Assembly: GCF_000689415.1 (NCBI RefSeq)
Contig: NZ_HG322950.1
Coordinates: 4,595,501 to 4,659,500 of the forward strand
Source: Pseudomonas knackmussii B13
GTDB taxonomy: Bacteria > Pseudomonadota > Gammaproteobacteria > Pseudomonadales > Pseudomonadaceae
DNA length: 64,000 nt
Reading direction: 5' to 3'
This document shows positions 52,273-60,324 of the stretch, piece after piece; positions within the stretch are counted from its first letter, which is position 1; each line of letters starts with the position of its first letter. A program made the translations under genes and the position numbers. The notes under the pieces are model-generated. The model was given only the letters and a program-made list of their open reading frames with translations, searched no databases and was not told the origin of the DNA.

Positions 52273-53380
52273 CTAGCAGTCGCCAGGTGGGTAAACGAAG
52301 CTGACCCCAGCCACGGCATGGTGTGGTGAGGTCGCTTCGACTGGCTCAAAAAGGATCGTCTGCCGTAGCAGGCCGTTGGTGTTTTCATTCGTCCCGCGCT
52401 GCCAAGGATTCTGTGGGTCACAAAAGTAGACCTGGATATCCGTCGCCAGAGTGAATCGCTTGTGAGCAGCCATCTCCTTGCCTCGATCCCAGGTCAGGGA
52501 TTGGTAGAGCTCCTGAGGCAATCGCTGAGCATTTTCGATTAGTGCATTCACCACTGTCTCGGTGTCCTTTTCCATCCACTTTCACCAGCATCACATAGCG
52601 GCTGTGGCGCTCAACCAGCGTGGCGATCTGACTGTTCTTACTGCCGCACAACAAATCGCCTTCCCAGTGCCCCGGTACTGCACGATCTTCAACGATGGCC
52701 GGTCGCTCGCTAATGGAAGTCGTATCGCTGATACGACCATGGTTACCGGTTTTCTGGGTGTGATGACGTGACCGGCGCATAGCACGACTACGGCGCAGGT
52801 ACTCCAGTAATTCTTTCTTCAATGCGCCACGGGCCTGGATGAAGAGGCTGCGGTAGATGGTCTCGTGCGACACCTGGTAGGCCACGTCCGGGTAAGTACG
52901 CTTCAACCACCCAGCGATCTGCTCGGGCGACCACTGGATCTGAAGCTTCTCCGCAACAAGCTGCGCCAACTTTGGGGACTGGACAAGCTTGCAAAGCTTT
53001 GGGCGACGAGCCCTGTCCCATGCCGCCTGATCAGCCTGGTTGGCGCGGTAGCTTCGGCAACCACCGTTACGGTTGATCTCGCGGCTGATGGTGGATGGGG
53101 CTCGCTCCAGACGCATCGCGATATGCCGAATCGACTGGCCAACGGCAAGTGCTCTCGAAATCTCCTCGCGCTCAACCAGTATTAGCGCCAACCTGGAACG
53201 TCGTCGCTCGATTGGGCGGATGCCGCCTGTCTCCGCAAGAATCCCTTGGATCGAGGAATGGTTTCGGTCGAATAGCTGCGCAATCTGCTGGACCGCATCA
53301 CCTGCCTTCCAACGATCCCAGATCAACGCCTTCTGGCTCTCGGTGTAGTAGATCCGCGGTCTTTGCTTCATCTGCAACAC
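52273..53380 (-). pseudogene. IS30-family transposase, frameshifted and 3'-truncated
   Basis: From 53380 the protein reads an IS30 N-terminal helix-turn-helix (ESQKALIWDRWKAGDAVQQIAQLFDRNHSSI), SIRHIAMRLERAPSTISREINRNG and VPGHWEGDLLCGSKNSQIATLVERHSRYVMLVKVDGK. An extra G near 52570 then shifts the frame. The other frame continues DTETVVNALIENAQRLP, SLTWDRGKEMAAHKRF and RGTNENTNGLLRQ with the DDE residues, but homology ends there and unrelated sequence follows. The element is dead; it may have carried neighbouring genes once. Confidence 0.82.
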
Positions 53381-53417
53381 TCCTCCTGCTTACACAGGGT
53401 TCAGTGTGTTGTGTTCA

Positions 53418-53465
53418 CCGGTTGAATCCACAGCCAGCTTCTGCCGGTCACAGCCGGCGACTCCC
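53418..53465. repeat. Dispersed repeat, copy 2 (composite)
   Basis: 53418-53435 matches 35733-35750 (one mismatch) and 53440-53465 matches 37995-38020 (two mismatches), so the two separated pieces seen elsewhere in the island lie side by side here. Confidence 0.55.
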
Positions 53466-53664
53466 CGCCAATAGCGACCCGTGCGGTGGCCATGACTATG
53501 GCTCGTCCTAACTAAACCATGATCATGAAAGCGGACATCCAGCAGCGCATCACGAAGCGTAACCCAGGCGTTGGTTCCCACGACTCCTGACCGCTCCAAA
53601 TAGTGGCAGAGGAACGCTGGAGGATCAAAATTCGCTAAACATGTGCAAAATTTTCATTTTCTCG

Positions 53665-54012
53665 CTACTGATCAGATCCATCGTCATCGAATAGATGATT
53701 CACCTGATGCATTCTCCTTAACGTTGCCATCGCGTAATTGAAGCAGGGCCTACATAAACGCATGCCCTCAGTCGAGCCATCGCGCCACTGTGCCTGTAGG
53801 ACTCCGTGCCCTGTTTCTGCCGTAGTGGCGTCGCATACGTCGCAAATCACGACCTTGCTCAGCCGAAGCGCTGATCTGTCGCTAGGGTCTAGCGTTAGCT
53901 CTAGGGAATCGCCCTCCTCCCAGCCTTTAGCCCGGAGCAAGCTGTTGGGTAAATCGACAATCACGTCGCCGCTGCCATCAGCAGCATCACGGCAAGTTAA
54001 TTTCCAGCGCAT
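53665..54012 (-). CDS. AbrB-like/zinc-ribbon small protein
   Basis: 115 residues. Residues 14-45 (GDVIVDLPNSLLRAKGWEEGDSLELTLD) read like a swapped-hairpin AbrB/SpoVT domain, common in antitoxins. The rest carries CDVC and CRPC pairs around VLQAQWRDGSTEGMRLC, a zinc-ribbon layout that recurs in the protein at 54628-54939. It is the last gene of a five-gene minus-strand operon that also contains HigA- and VbhA-like antitoxin genes. A role in transcription regulation is likely but unproven. Confidence 0.62.
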   Translation of the reverse strand: MRWKLTCRDAADGSGDVIVDLPNSLLRAKGWEEGDSLELTLDPSDRSALRLSKVVICDVCDATTAETGHGVLQAQWRDGSTEGMRLCRPCFNYAMATLRRMHQVNHLFDDDGSDQ

Positions 54013-54037
54013 CGTTTACCCCGTATTTATCCAGAAC

Positions 54038-54217
54038 CTAGTCTGCCGAAGGCTCGTAATGCCTTTTCATCTTGAAGATCATTTCAACGACGGAGATATC
54101 ACCCCGTCGATATTGATCCGCAAGCTCTAGGAATTTTGCGCTAGGTCTAAGACCGGACAAGCGTGCGGAGGCTAGAGCCCGCTCTATATGCTGATCTCGT
54201 TTCGGGACTAGCACCAT
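54038..54217 (-). CDS. VbhA-like antitoxin, small
   Basis: 59 residues from MVLVPKRDQ. The core ERALASARLSGLRPSAKFLELADQYRRGDISVVEMIFKMKRHY is the VbhA antitoxin pattern (helix, LxGLxPS, xYxxGxIS). Such antitoxins normally block Fic AMP-transferase toxins, but no Fic (HPFxxGNG) gene is present in the window. It starts 4 bp after the HigA-like gene stop. Confidence 0.62.
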   Translation of the reverse strand: MVLVPKRDQHIERALASARLSGLRPSAKFLELADQYRRGDISVVEMIFKMKRHYEPSAD

Positions 54218-54221
54218 TTTT

Positions 54222-54635
54222 CTAAACGAACACTTTGAGCGGCAGATTGAAGCGATTCGATAGAGCACGAATCTGCTGCATATTGAGTGGCCGCTTACCA
54301 ACTAGAACATCTAACACAACTGACCGGGTGCCGACTTCTGGGAGTTGATGCCGGGTTACTCGGTGCTCCTCCATTAGATAGCGCAGCACCTCATGGGGGG
54401 GCACGTCGGCGATTGGGAAGTGCTCGGCGTCATAGATGCTTATCGAATTTCCTATAGCCTGAGCAAGGGTGGACAGAGGATGGATTTCTTCATCTCCTAT
54501 CAACGCCAGCAATTGGTATAGCATAGCCACGACTTCGTCGTATTGAGATTCAGACTGCGGCGGCGTCAGTAGCGGCTCGACGAAATGCCAATGCTCTACA
54601 GCCTGTTGCAGAGTTGCGCTATTCACTTTATTCAT
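54222..54635 (-). CDS. HigA-like antitoxin/HTH protein
   Basis: 137 residues. The helical N-terminal half (HWHFVEPLLTPPQSESQYDEVVAMLYQLLALIGDEEIHPLSTLAQAIG) and C-terminal helix-turn-helix (RYLMEEHRVTRHQLPEVGTRSVVLDVLVGKRPLNMQQIRALSNRFNLP) match the HigA group that pairs with HigB mRNA interferases. No HigB gene is near. The start overlaps the zinc-ribbon gene by 8 bp. Confidence 0.72.
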   Translation of the reverse strand: MNKVNSATLQQAVEHWHFVEPLLTPPQSESQYDEVVAMLYQLLALIGDEEIHPLSTLAQAIGNSISIYDAEHFPIADVPPHEVLRYLMEEHRVTRHQLPEVGTRSVVLDVLVGKRPLNMQQIRALSNRFNLPLKVFV

Positions 54636-54939
54636 CCTTCTCTAATTCCCCCTCACCTCTTTTATCTATAACTCGTCCAAAGGTTCTTAGGATTTCTGCA
54701 GGCTCATCAAAGGGTTCCTGAATCGCTCGCTGAAATCGAAGATCTCCAAGCACACGAAAAAAGCATTCTTCACAAAGACGAATGTGATAACGCTCACCCT
54801 CATGGATTGCCCCTAATCTCCAAGTGGCTTGAAGGACAGCCAACTGCAGCTCTTGCCCGCCATCAGCGGTTGTCCTGCAGCAAGCGTCACAATAAGCTTT
54901 CACAGCCTGTGCGGGCTCTTCTTCATCGCCAACGATCAT
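54628..54939 (-). CDS. Zinc-ribbon small protein
   Basis: 103 residues from MIVGDEEEP behind GGGAGATTGAAG. CDAC at about residue 18 and CEEC at about 57 form a four-cysteine zinc site around LQLAVLQATWRLGAIHEGERYHIRLC, closely resembling the C-terminal part of the 53665-54012 protein, so the two are paralogues. Acidic N- and C-terminal ends. Function unknown; it is coupled to the HigA-like gene. Confidence 0.6.
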   Translation of the reverse strand: MIVGDEEEPAQAVKAYCDACCRTTADGGQELQLAVLQATWRLGAIHEGERYHIRLCEECFFRVLGDLRFQRAIQEPFDEPAEILRTFGRVIDKRGEGELEKDE

Positions 54940-54983
54940 CTTCAATCTCCCATACAGGGCAAAGACTGAATTGGCTTCAGCCA

Positions 54984-55424
54984 CTAGAACAGCGCAGCAA
55001 GATGCTGCCAATCACAAGTAGCCCTTCTACCGTCACCAGACAAAACGTAAACCGTATTTCGCGTCTCAAAGAGGCAGCCGCGTGTGAAACTGACTTCAAA
55101 CGTACTTCGTACCCAGCCACCCGTTGGGAATCGGCAGGCCTGATCACGAACAATACAGCCTGAATAGAGGACTCTCGGCTTGACCGCTTCCGGTAGCCGC
55201 TCTCCCCGAGAAAATGTAACGTCCACCAGAACCCAGTCCCTAACCAGGCAGTAGCGTTTTAGTGGAGATACTTCCTTGGCAAGGGCCACTGCTTCGTCAT
55301 CGGAAAGCCCGCTTCCTGCCACAGATTCGTACTGGGGCGTGTCGCCAGATACAACCCCCACAAGCGCGGCTACCCGGTCTATGCCACCTACATTTGCTGC
55401 ATCCGGACGCTCTCTTCCGTTCAT
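54984..55424 (-). CDS. Conserved hypothetical protein, possibly DUF6957
   Basis: 146 residues from MNGRERPDA with AGGGAAAG upstream. The C-terminal 100 residues are beta-rich and look conserved (PLKRYCLVRDWVLVDVTFSRGERLPE; RVLYSGCIVRD; GGWVRSTFEVSFTRGCLFETRNTVYVLSGDG), a pattern I associate, without certainty, with the pseudomonad DUF6957. The gene is first in the zinc-ribbon/antitoxin operon, 44 bp before the next start. Confidence 0.55.
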   Translation of the reverse strand: MNGRERPDAANVGGIDRVAALVGVVSGDTPQYESVAGSGLSDDEAVALAKEVSPLKRYCLVRDWVLVDVTFSRGERLPEAVKPRVLYSGCIVRDQACRFPTGGWVRSTFEVSFTRGCLFETRNTVYVLSGDGRRATCDWQHLAALF

Positions 55425-55567
55425 TAACTTTCCCTCCGTTGAGGACAGTGAAAATATCTGCGACTGGCTCCCCGCCAATACGCATGAGCAGGGTTCGTTG
55501 AGCCAAGACAGCCCCATATCACTCCACAGGCAAGTCGCCGACCTTTAAGGCCATCACCATATACACG

Positions 55568-56302
55568 CTATAAATCCACCAGGAAGTCAGACCTAAAACC
55601 AGTCAACTCGCCGGGATATCCACGCGGATTGCATACAACCCGTGTAGCACCATGAACGTAATCGCAGAACTGGTGTGTGTGCCCATGCACCCACAGGTCA
55701 ATTCTTGACGCGAACAACTCGCTCCAATCATTTGCAAATGACGCATCTAGGTGAGTTCCACGGTGCGGACTACCATTCAGCGAGGCGAGCAAAGGGGCAT
55801 GGTGGCTGACCACAACTGTTTTTCCCGGAAACGGCTCACTGAGTTTACTTTCTAGCCAAATCTTAAAATCAACCGCTCGCCGCATCAGATCATGCGGACG
55901 TATCTTTCGGTAATTCTCAGCCCGGATCAGTTGAAAATCGCGCATGCGCCACCTTGCCAATTCCTGCGCCTCATACAAATTGGAGGTCGCCTTATAGTCA
56001 GTCCACGCCGTCCCACCCAGAAATCTGACGCCGTTTATAATTATCTCTTCGTTATCAAGAGCGTGCACCCTACTCTGCGCCACGCCTTTTACTTTCAAGA
56101 CCGTTTTATCGAGATGACCATGATAAAATTCGTGATTACCGCAGATATAAATCACAGGGCAACTAAAGTTTTCTGCAGCCCAACGAATGCCCCGCGTCTC
56201 GATATCGATATCACCTGCAAGAATTACCACATCCTCACCACAACCAGCATGCCGGTACATATCAAACTCATTATGAAGATCCGACAAGATCAATATTTTC
56301 AT
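55568..56302 (-). CDS. Calcineurin-like metallophosphoesterase
   Basis: 244 residues with the full metal set: SDLHNE (7-12), LAGDID, CGNHEFYHG, VVSHHAP, and HGHTHQF. The fold is that of small bacterial phosphoesterases such as YfcE or UDP-sugar/nucleotide phosphatases; substrate unknown. Its start overlaps the upstream small gene by ATGA, so the pair is an operon. Similar phosphatase genes are common passengers in tailed-phage and island modules. Confidence 0.82.
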   Translation of the reverse strand: MKILILSDLHNEFDMYRHAGCGEDVVILAGDIDIETRGIRWAAENFSCPVIYICGNHEFYHGHLDKTVLKVKGVAQSRVHALDNEEIIINGVRFLGGTAWTDYKATSNLYEAQELARWRMRDFQLIRAENYRKIRPHDLMRRAVDFKIWLESKLSEPFPGKTVVVSHHAPLLASLNGSPHRGTHLDASFANDWSELFASRIDLWVHGHTHQFCDYVHGATRVVCNPRGYPGELTGFRSDFLVDL

Positions 56303-56622
56303 CGCTCCACCTCGTGCAGCCTCCGTAAATACCCCTCAAATAGCCCGCACTGCTCCTGCCGGTAGGTAGCGATTACGTAGTGATTTCCCGAAAGCGTGTG
56401 TGCAACTAAATAGCCAAATTGGCTACTCAGGCTCACGACTGGCGAGGTGCTTATCTGGCGCCCGTCCAGGAATCGGCAATAAATGTCGCCATACACTCGA
56501 CCGACGAGATAGCCGAAAACCTCGCCAACGTCGGCGAGGTAGGCGGTTGGAGGGTTCTCGTCTAGTGCTGGCCACAGGCGCAATGCTCGGACGATCTCTG
56601 GCGGGTATGGCACTGCTGTCAT
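56299..56622 (-). CDS. Hypothetical protein
   Basis: 107 residues from MTAVPYPPEIVRALR. The second half is beta-rich (FLDGRQISTSPVVSLSSQFGYLVAHTLSGNHYVIATY) and looks like a small single-domain protein seen beside XRE regulators in Pseudomonas islands; I cannot name it. It is coupled to the metallophosphoesterase. The frame continues upstream into the octamer repeat, which I do not count as coding. Confidence 0.55.
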   Translation of the reverse strand: MTAVPYPPEIVRALRLWPALDENPPTAYLADVGEVFGYLVGRVYGDIYCRFLDGRQISTSPVVSLSSQFGYLVAHTLSGNHYVIATYRQEQCGLFEGYLRRLHEVER

Positions 56623-56642
56623 GACGACGAACTCCCCTCTAC

Positions 56643-56722
56643 GCTCCCAAGCTCCCAAGCTCCCAAGCTCCCAAGCTCCCAAGCTGGCAGGCTGGCAGGC
56701 TGGCAGGCTGGCAGGCTGGCCT
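56643..56722. repeat. Tandem octamer array, GCTCCCAA x5 then GCTGGCAG x4
   Basis: Ten octamer units in a row between two divergent operons: five GCTCCCAA, four GCTGGCAG and one variant GCTGGCCT. The units share the GCT..CA frame, so the block looks like one array that changed sequence halfway. It directly precedes the promoter of the minus-strand phosphatase operon. Confidence 0.75.
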
Positions 56723-56780
56723 TGAGTCGATTAATGCCAAATACTATAGACATTAAAAGCACTTTTGAACGGAGTATGCA

Positions 56781-57113
56781 ATGGGCCGCGAACGTCCTCA
56801 CCTGTATCCAATGCTGGAGCGCCTGCTGCTCGGATTCGGCGAGCGCATCCGTCTAGCCCGCCTGCGACGGGACCTATCTATGGTGGCCGTGGCCGAGGAG
56901 GCCGGGGTCTCGAGGGAGACCCTCAACAAGATCGAGCGCGGCGATCCGGGGGTTGCGCTGGGCAGCTACGCACGAGTGTTGGAGGTACTGGGACTGGCGG
57001 GGGACATCGACCTGTGGGCGCAGAATGACGACCACGGACGTCAATTGCAGGACGATCGGCTACCCAAACGGGCGTCTCGCCGTAAAGCCCCCAATGAGGG
57101 AGGTAATGACTGA
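56781..57113 (+). CDS. XRE-family regulator, HipB-like
   Basis: 110 residues. A helix-turn-helix sits at about 19-75 (FGERIRLARLRRDLSMVAVAEEAGVSRETLNKIERGDPGVALGSYARVLEVLGL). The form 'LYPMLERLLLGFGERIRLARLRR' is the HipB type that usually precedes hipA, but the next gene is not a kinase. The stop overlaps the following ATG (TGATG), so the unknown protein and phosphatase downstream form its operon. Confidence 0.78.
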   Translation: MGRERPHLYPMLERLLLGFGERIRLARLRRDLSMVAVAEEAGVSRETLNKIERGDPGVALGSYARVLEVLGLAGDIDLWAQNDDHGRQLQDDRLPKRASRRKAPNEGGND

Positions 57114-57553
57114 TGAGCCTTAGTGTTCTAGAGGCCTTTCGTGATGCCGATGCAGAATTTAGAGGCGCAATTTTCAACAGAGGACTGAATCGTGCCTGCT
57201 ACCGGATCGTTGAAATTGAGGGATCGCAATGGAGTTTTCTACTACGAGCTGTAGACGAGCACTCCAGCATATGGCGAACCTACCTAATCCGATCTTTGCC
57301 CGATGCGGTAAACCTGGCGACCGACCCGATCTGGAAAGCTCACGAACTCTACGTCCTGTTTTGTTCACACGAGGAGGAAAAACCGAAGCAGGAATGTAAA
57401 AAAGTCCTCAACATCTTTGAAGCGACCTTCCCCTCACAGGGCGGTACATCTTTTGTCGTGGAAACTGCTGATGGGGACTTCACTGATGATCCAATTAGAG
57501 AAGATGAGACGGCAGTATCTCGAGTAAAAGTCTACTGCCATGAATATATGTGA
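57113..57553 (+). CDS. Hypothetical protein
   Basis: 146 residues, no signal peptide or membrane helix. A central run (WSFLLRAVDEHSSIWRTYLIRSLPDAVNLATDPIWKAHELYVLFCSHEEEKPKQECKK) mixes beta and helix; no recognised family. It is flanked by overlapping genes on both sides (XRE upstream, phosphatase downstream), so it likely works with them. Confidence 0.5.
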   Translation: MSLSVLEAFRDADAEFRGAIFNRGLNRACYRIVEIEGSQWSFLLRAVDEHSSIWRTYLIRSLPDAVNLATDPIWKAHELYVLFCSHEEEKPKQECKKVLNIFEATFPSQGGTSFVVETADGDFTDDPIREDETAVSRVKVYCHEYM

Positions 57554-58331
57554 GATCATCCCACAGCCAGTGTTAAAGCTTTGCATCCCGCCTGGGCGCA
57601 GAGTCTTTGTACTGGGTGACATACATGGTGCCTACGATTTAGTTGACGAAGCACTCGACCTTGTTGAATTCAACAAGAGCAAAGACCTCCTCATATCAGT
57701 TGGGGACCTCATTGATAGGGGTGAGAACTCCGACAAGGTCTTAGATCTACTTTCCCAACCATTTTTCCTCGCAGTGCGCGGGAATCACGAACATTTATTT
57801 CTTCTGGCACACGCGCAAGAATTCGTTGATATGAATCTTCTCGGCCGACTGGTCCGCGACTACGGCGCGTGGTGGTGGCTACTGATAGATGAGGAGCAGC
57901 AGGTAAAAATTCTAAATTCTCTTAATCCCCTACCTATATCTATCGAGATTTCCACGCCGCAAATGACGTTGGGGATTGTTCATGCAGAGCTCCCCAAGAG
58001 TATTACCTATTGGCAAACATTCCTTAGCCTTCTAGAAAAACGCGACCAGAGAACAATTCAAAGCGCTCTGGAGGGACGATCAAGGTTAACCTCGCAAAAC
58101 GCCACGCCGATAAGCGGCATCGATTATATATTCTCAGGCCACACCATAGTGCCCGCTATAACAGCACTGGGAAACAGTGTATTCCTCGACACTGGAGCCG
58201 TATTCAGTGGCCGAGGCGCGCACCATTTATCAATACTGAACGTCGCGTCCGCGTTTACAGACACGTACGCCTCCCCAACCATCAGGACTTACCGTATACG
58301 GGTCTATGGCAACCCTGCAACCGAAATATAA
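57540..58331 (+). CDS. Serine/threonine-protein-phosphatase-like metallophosphoesterase (PrpE/ApaH type)
   Basis: 263 residues. Metal motifs GDIHGAYD (26-33), VGDLIDRGEN and VRGNHEHLF belong to the PPP family, with VHAELP and FSGHTIVP completing the active site. Known relatives remove phosphate from phosphoproteins or split diadenosine polyphosphates. The start overlaps the previous gene by 14 bp. In this operon it may counteract phosphorylation linked to a HipA-like kinase or act in nucleotide signalling. Confidence 0.82.
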   Translation: MNICEIIPQPVLKLCIPPGRRVFVLGDIHGAYDLVDEALDLVEFNKSKDLLISVGDLIDRGENSDKVLDLLSQPFFLAVRGNHEHLFLLAHAQEFVDMNLLGRLVRDYGAWWWLLIDEEQQVKILNSLNPLPISIEISTPQMTLGIVHAELPKSITYWQTFLSLLEKRDQRTIQSALEGRSRLTSQNATPISGIDYIFSGHTIVPAITALGNSVFLDTGAVFSGRGAHHLSILNVASAFTDTYASPTIRTYRIRVYGNPATEI

Positions 58332-58429
58332 CTCAAGCAGCCAAACTGCCAAATTTAAAGCTGTTGCCTTCCTTCTTTCTCTTTGTTAACAATTATTAGA
58401 CCGGCGAGCAAAGGTTTCGTCAGGACAAA

Positions 58430-58470
58430 ACGCACACACCCGCGTGTGTACATTTGCCCTGGCAAAACGC
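58430..58470. other. Candidate oriT upstream of mobC
   Basis: Two inverted repeats occur here: ACACAC-CCGC-GTGTGT (58434-58449) and TTTGCC-CT-GGCAAA (58453-58466), about 60 bp before mobC. Location and short hairpins fit a relaxase origin; the nick site cannot be fixed. Confidence 0.4.
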
Positions 58471-58529
58471 TCGACGGCCAATCACTGCGTTCTCAGCCGT
58501 ATAACAAGAATAATAAAACAGGCAAACAC

Positions 58530-58826
58530 ATGAGAAATCTCAGAATTGATGTGCGCGTTTCAGAAGAGGAAAAAATCGAACTCGTTCGCCTGGCGACCGA
58601 ACAAGAGATGAGCCTTTCTGACTACTTACGTAGCGTTTTGCTGGGCAAAGAAATTATCGTCAGAAGAGAAAATCACGCCCCAGCAGCACTTATTAACGAG
58701 CTATCACGGATCGGCAATAATCTGAATCAACTAGCTAGACACGCCAATAGCGGGAGCTCAATAACACCCAATGACCTCGCACGAATTTGGCACTCCCTGG
58801 AGTTGCTGTGGGCGGCGTTCCAATGA
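58530..58826 (+). CDS. mobC: MobC-like mobilisation accessory protein
   Basis: 98 residues from MRNLRIDVRVSEEEKIELVRLA, a ribbon-helix-helix followed by SLSDYLRSVLLG and the MobC-type C-terminal LINELSRIGNNLNQLARHANSG. It binds oriT and helps the relaxase. The ATG of mobA overlaps the stop (ATGA). Upstream open codons back to 58383 run through the candidate oriT and are not coding. Confidence 0.83.
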   Translation: MRNLRIDVRVSEEEKIELVRLATEQEMSLSDYLRSVLLGKEIIVRRENHAPAALINELSRIGNNLNQLARHANSGSSITPNDLARIWHSLELLWAAFQ

Positions 58827-60205
58827 TCATCGAAACCTCCAAAGTTTCTGACGCCATCTCTGCACAGAAGCTTGTAAAGTATTTACTCTCCGATAAAGTA
58901 GACCCCCTTCTTAATGGTGAGCGCGTATTGCTGGCAGAGGCCAGCTATGCCCTCCCGCCAAATTCCAGTAACTGCACAATTGATTACGCCAAAAGATTTG
59001 GCGACTTGGCTGAAAAATGGACGGCACAGCACAGGGCAAATAAGAAGACACCCAAATCGATTGCGCAGAGCGTGACCATTAGTTTTTACCCTGGCTGCGA
59101 CGCTTTCCCTAAAGACTCCGTCGATCCATCACGAGCTATAGAAATTGCGCAGGAGTTGGTTGGTGATGTTGCGCCAGGTAAACGACTGGCACTCTACGTG
59201 GTGCATGGTGACACTCGGCATCTACACGTTCATGTGATGTTCTCCACCGTATGCAGTGAAGGGAGAATCTGGAACCCGCGCCACGACTATCGTCTGTGGG
59301 AAGGGGCGGCCGAGAAATTAGAAGTCAAATACAAACTTTACCGTACTCCCAATCGGATATCTCGTGGCGAGAAGGTAGCCGATATCGCACTCGATCATGG
59401 CTCCATACAAATGGAAAAGCGGACCGGCGACGACAGCGAGAAACGAAAAGTAAAATTCCAGCTTAGCAAGATCCTGAGTGCGGAAAACATCGAGTTTCGG
59501 GAATTCGTTCATATCTGCCGTAAAAGCGGCTTAACAATAATTTTAACACGCGCACAAAACGGGCGAATTTCTGGCATCTCATTTCAAAGGTCGAGCGGCT
59601 TCATTTTCAAAGGCAGTCAACTCAACCGCGACTGGTCATGGACCAAATTGAGCAGTAGGTTGAATTTTGACGAAGCGCAACATCGAGACATCGCCTATGA
59701 ACTAGAGAGGTTAAAACCAAGAGAGTCAAGACTTGAACTCAAACAGACCCATGAAGTTTTCCCAGGCGAAACGGAAAGAAAAATTCACACACTAGGAGCA
59801 CCCAACAAAACCTGGACCAACGCGCTTCGACGGTTTAGATATGAGAGCTCTAGTGACGGCACCAGAAATTATTACTGGAGCAACCAAAAGCGCTGTACAA
59901 GACCAGCATTCTCAGATTGCGGCGACAAAATCGTAACGACCAGTCGGCAGAATCAGACCATCTACCTGGCCATGGCCGAGCTTGCCAAGAATAAAGGCTG
60001 GAATAGCGTCGAGATTCACGCGTCCGACAGGCAAGCATTGATCAAGCTGTGGCTGGCGTGCGCGGTGACTGGACTTACGATTACAAACTTCACGCCAACC
60101 AACGACGAACTTATTGAAACATTGGCTGAGGCATACAGAGTCGGCGAAAGCGAGTTCAGCCGTAAGCCTCGATCAACGCGAAGCAAAGTTCCACTCGAAG
60201 GCTAG
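58823..60205 (+). CDS. mobA: MobP-family relaxase
   Basis: 460 residues. The HUH motif HGDTRHLHVHVMF places His133, His135 and His137; the probable nucleophile is Tyr20 in LVKYLLS. The N-terminal 200 residues form the relaxase domain. The C-terminal part ends with an LPD7-like fold (YLAMAELAKNKGWNSVEIHASDRQALIKLWLACAVTGLTITNF). It nicks oriT to start conjugative transfer in trans with another element's machinery. No type IV secretion genes are in the window, so the element is mobilisable, not self-transferring. Confidence 0.86.
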   Translation: MIIETSKVSDAISAQKLVKYLLSDKVDPLLNGERVLLAEASYALPPNSSNCTIDYAKRFGDLAEKWTAQHRANKKTPKSIAQSVTISFYPGCDAFPKDSVDPSRAIEIAQELVGDVAPGKRLALYVVHGDTRHLHVHVMFSTVCSEGRIWNPRHDYRLWEGAAEKLEVKYKLYRTPNRISRGEKVADIALDHGSIQMEKRTGDDSEKRKVKFQLSKILSAENIEFREFVHICRKSGLTIILTRAQNGRISGISFQRSSGFIFKGSQLNRDWSWTKLSSRLNFDEAQHRDIAYELERLKPRESRLELKQTHEVFPGETERKIHTLGAPNKTWTNALRRFRYESSSDGTRNYYWSNQKRCTRPAFSDCGDKIVTTSRQNQTIYLAMAELAKNKGWNSVEIHASDRQALIKLWLACAVTGLTITNFTPTNDELIETLAEAYRVGESEFSRKPRSTRSKVPLEG

Positions 60206-60324
60206 CTATCAGGTCGAATCGCCAAGGACGGCGATGACACGCTTTAGAGAAGGAGTTCTTAGTAAAGGAATGGAGCGTGGCGGGAGAGACTAAGGGCCGC
60301 GCATCCTGCGCGTGCGGTGTTAGA

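Noticed and set aside
53665..55424. HigB, Fic or CcdB toxin partners
   Set aside because: No RelE-like, HPFxxGNG or CcdB pattern in the operon or in flanking gaps.
56643..56722. CRISPR or coding repeat
   Set aside because: Octamer units have no spacers; the frame that reads through them (GAWELGS-like) has no ribosome site and is unlikely to be translated.
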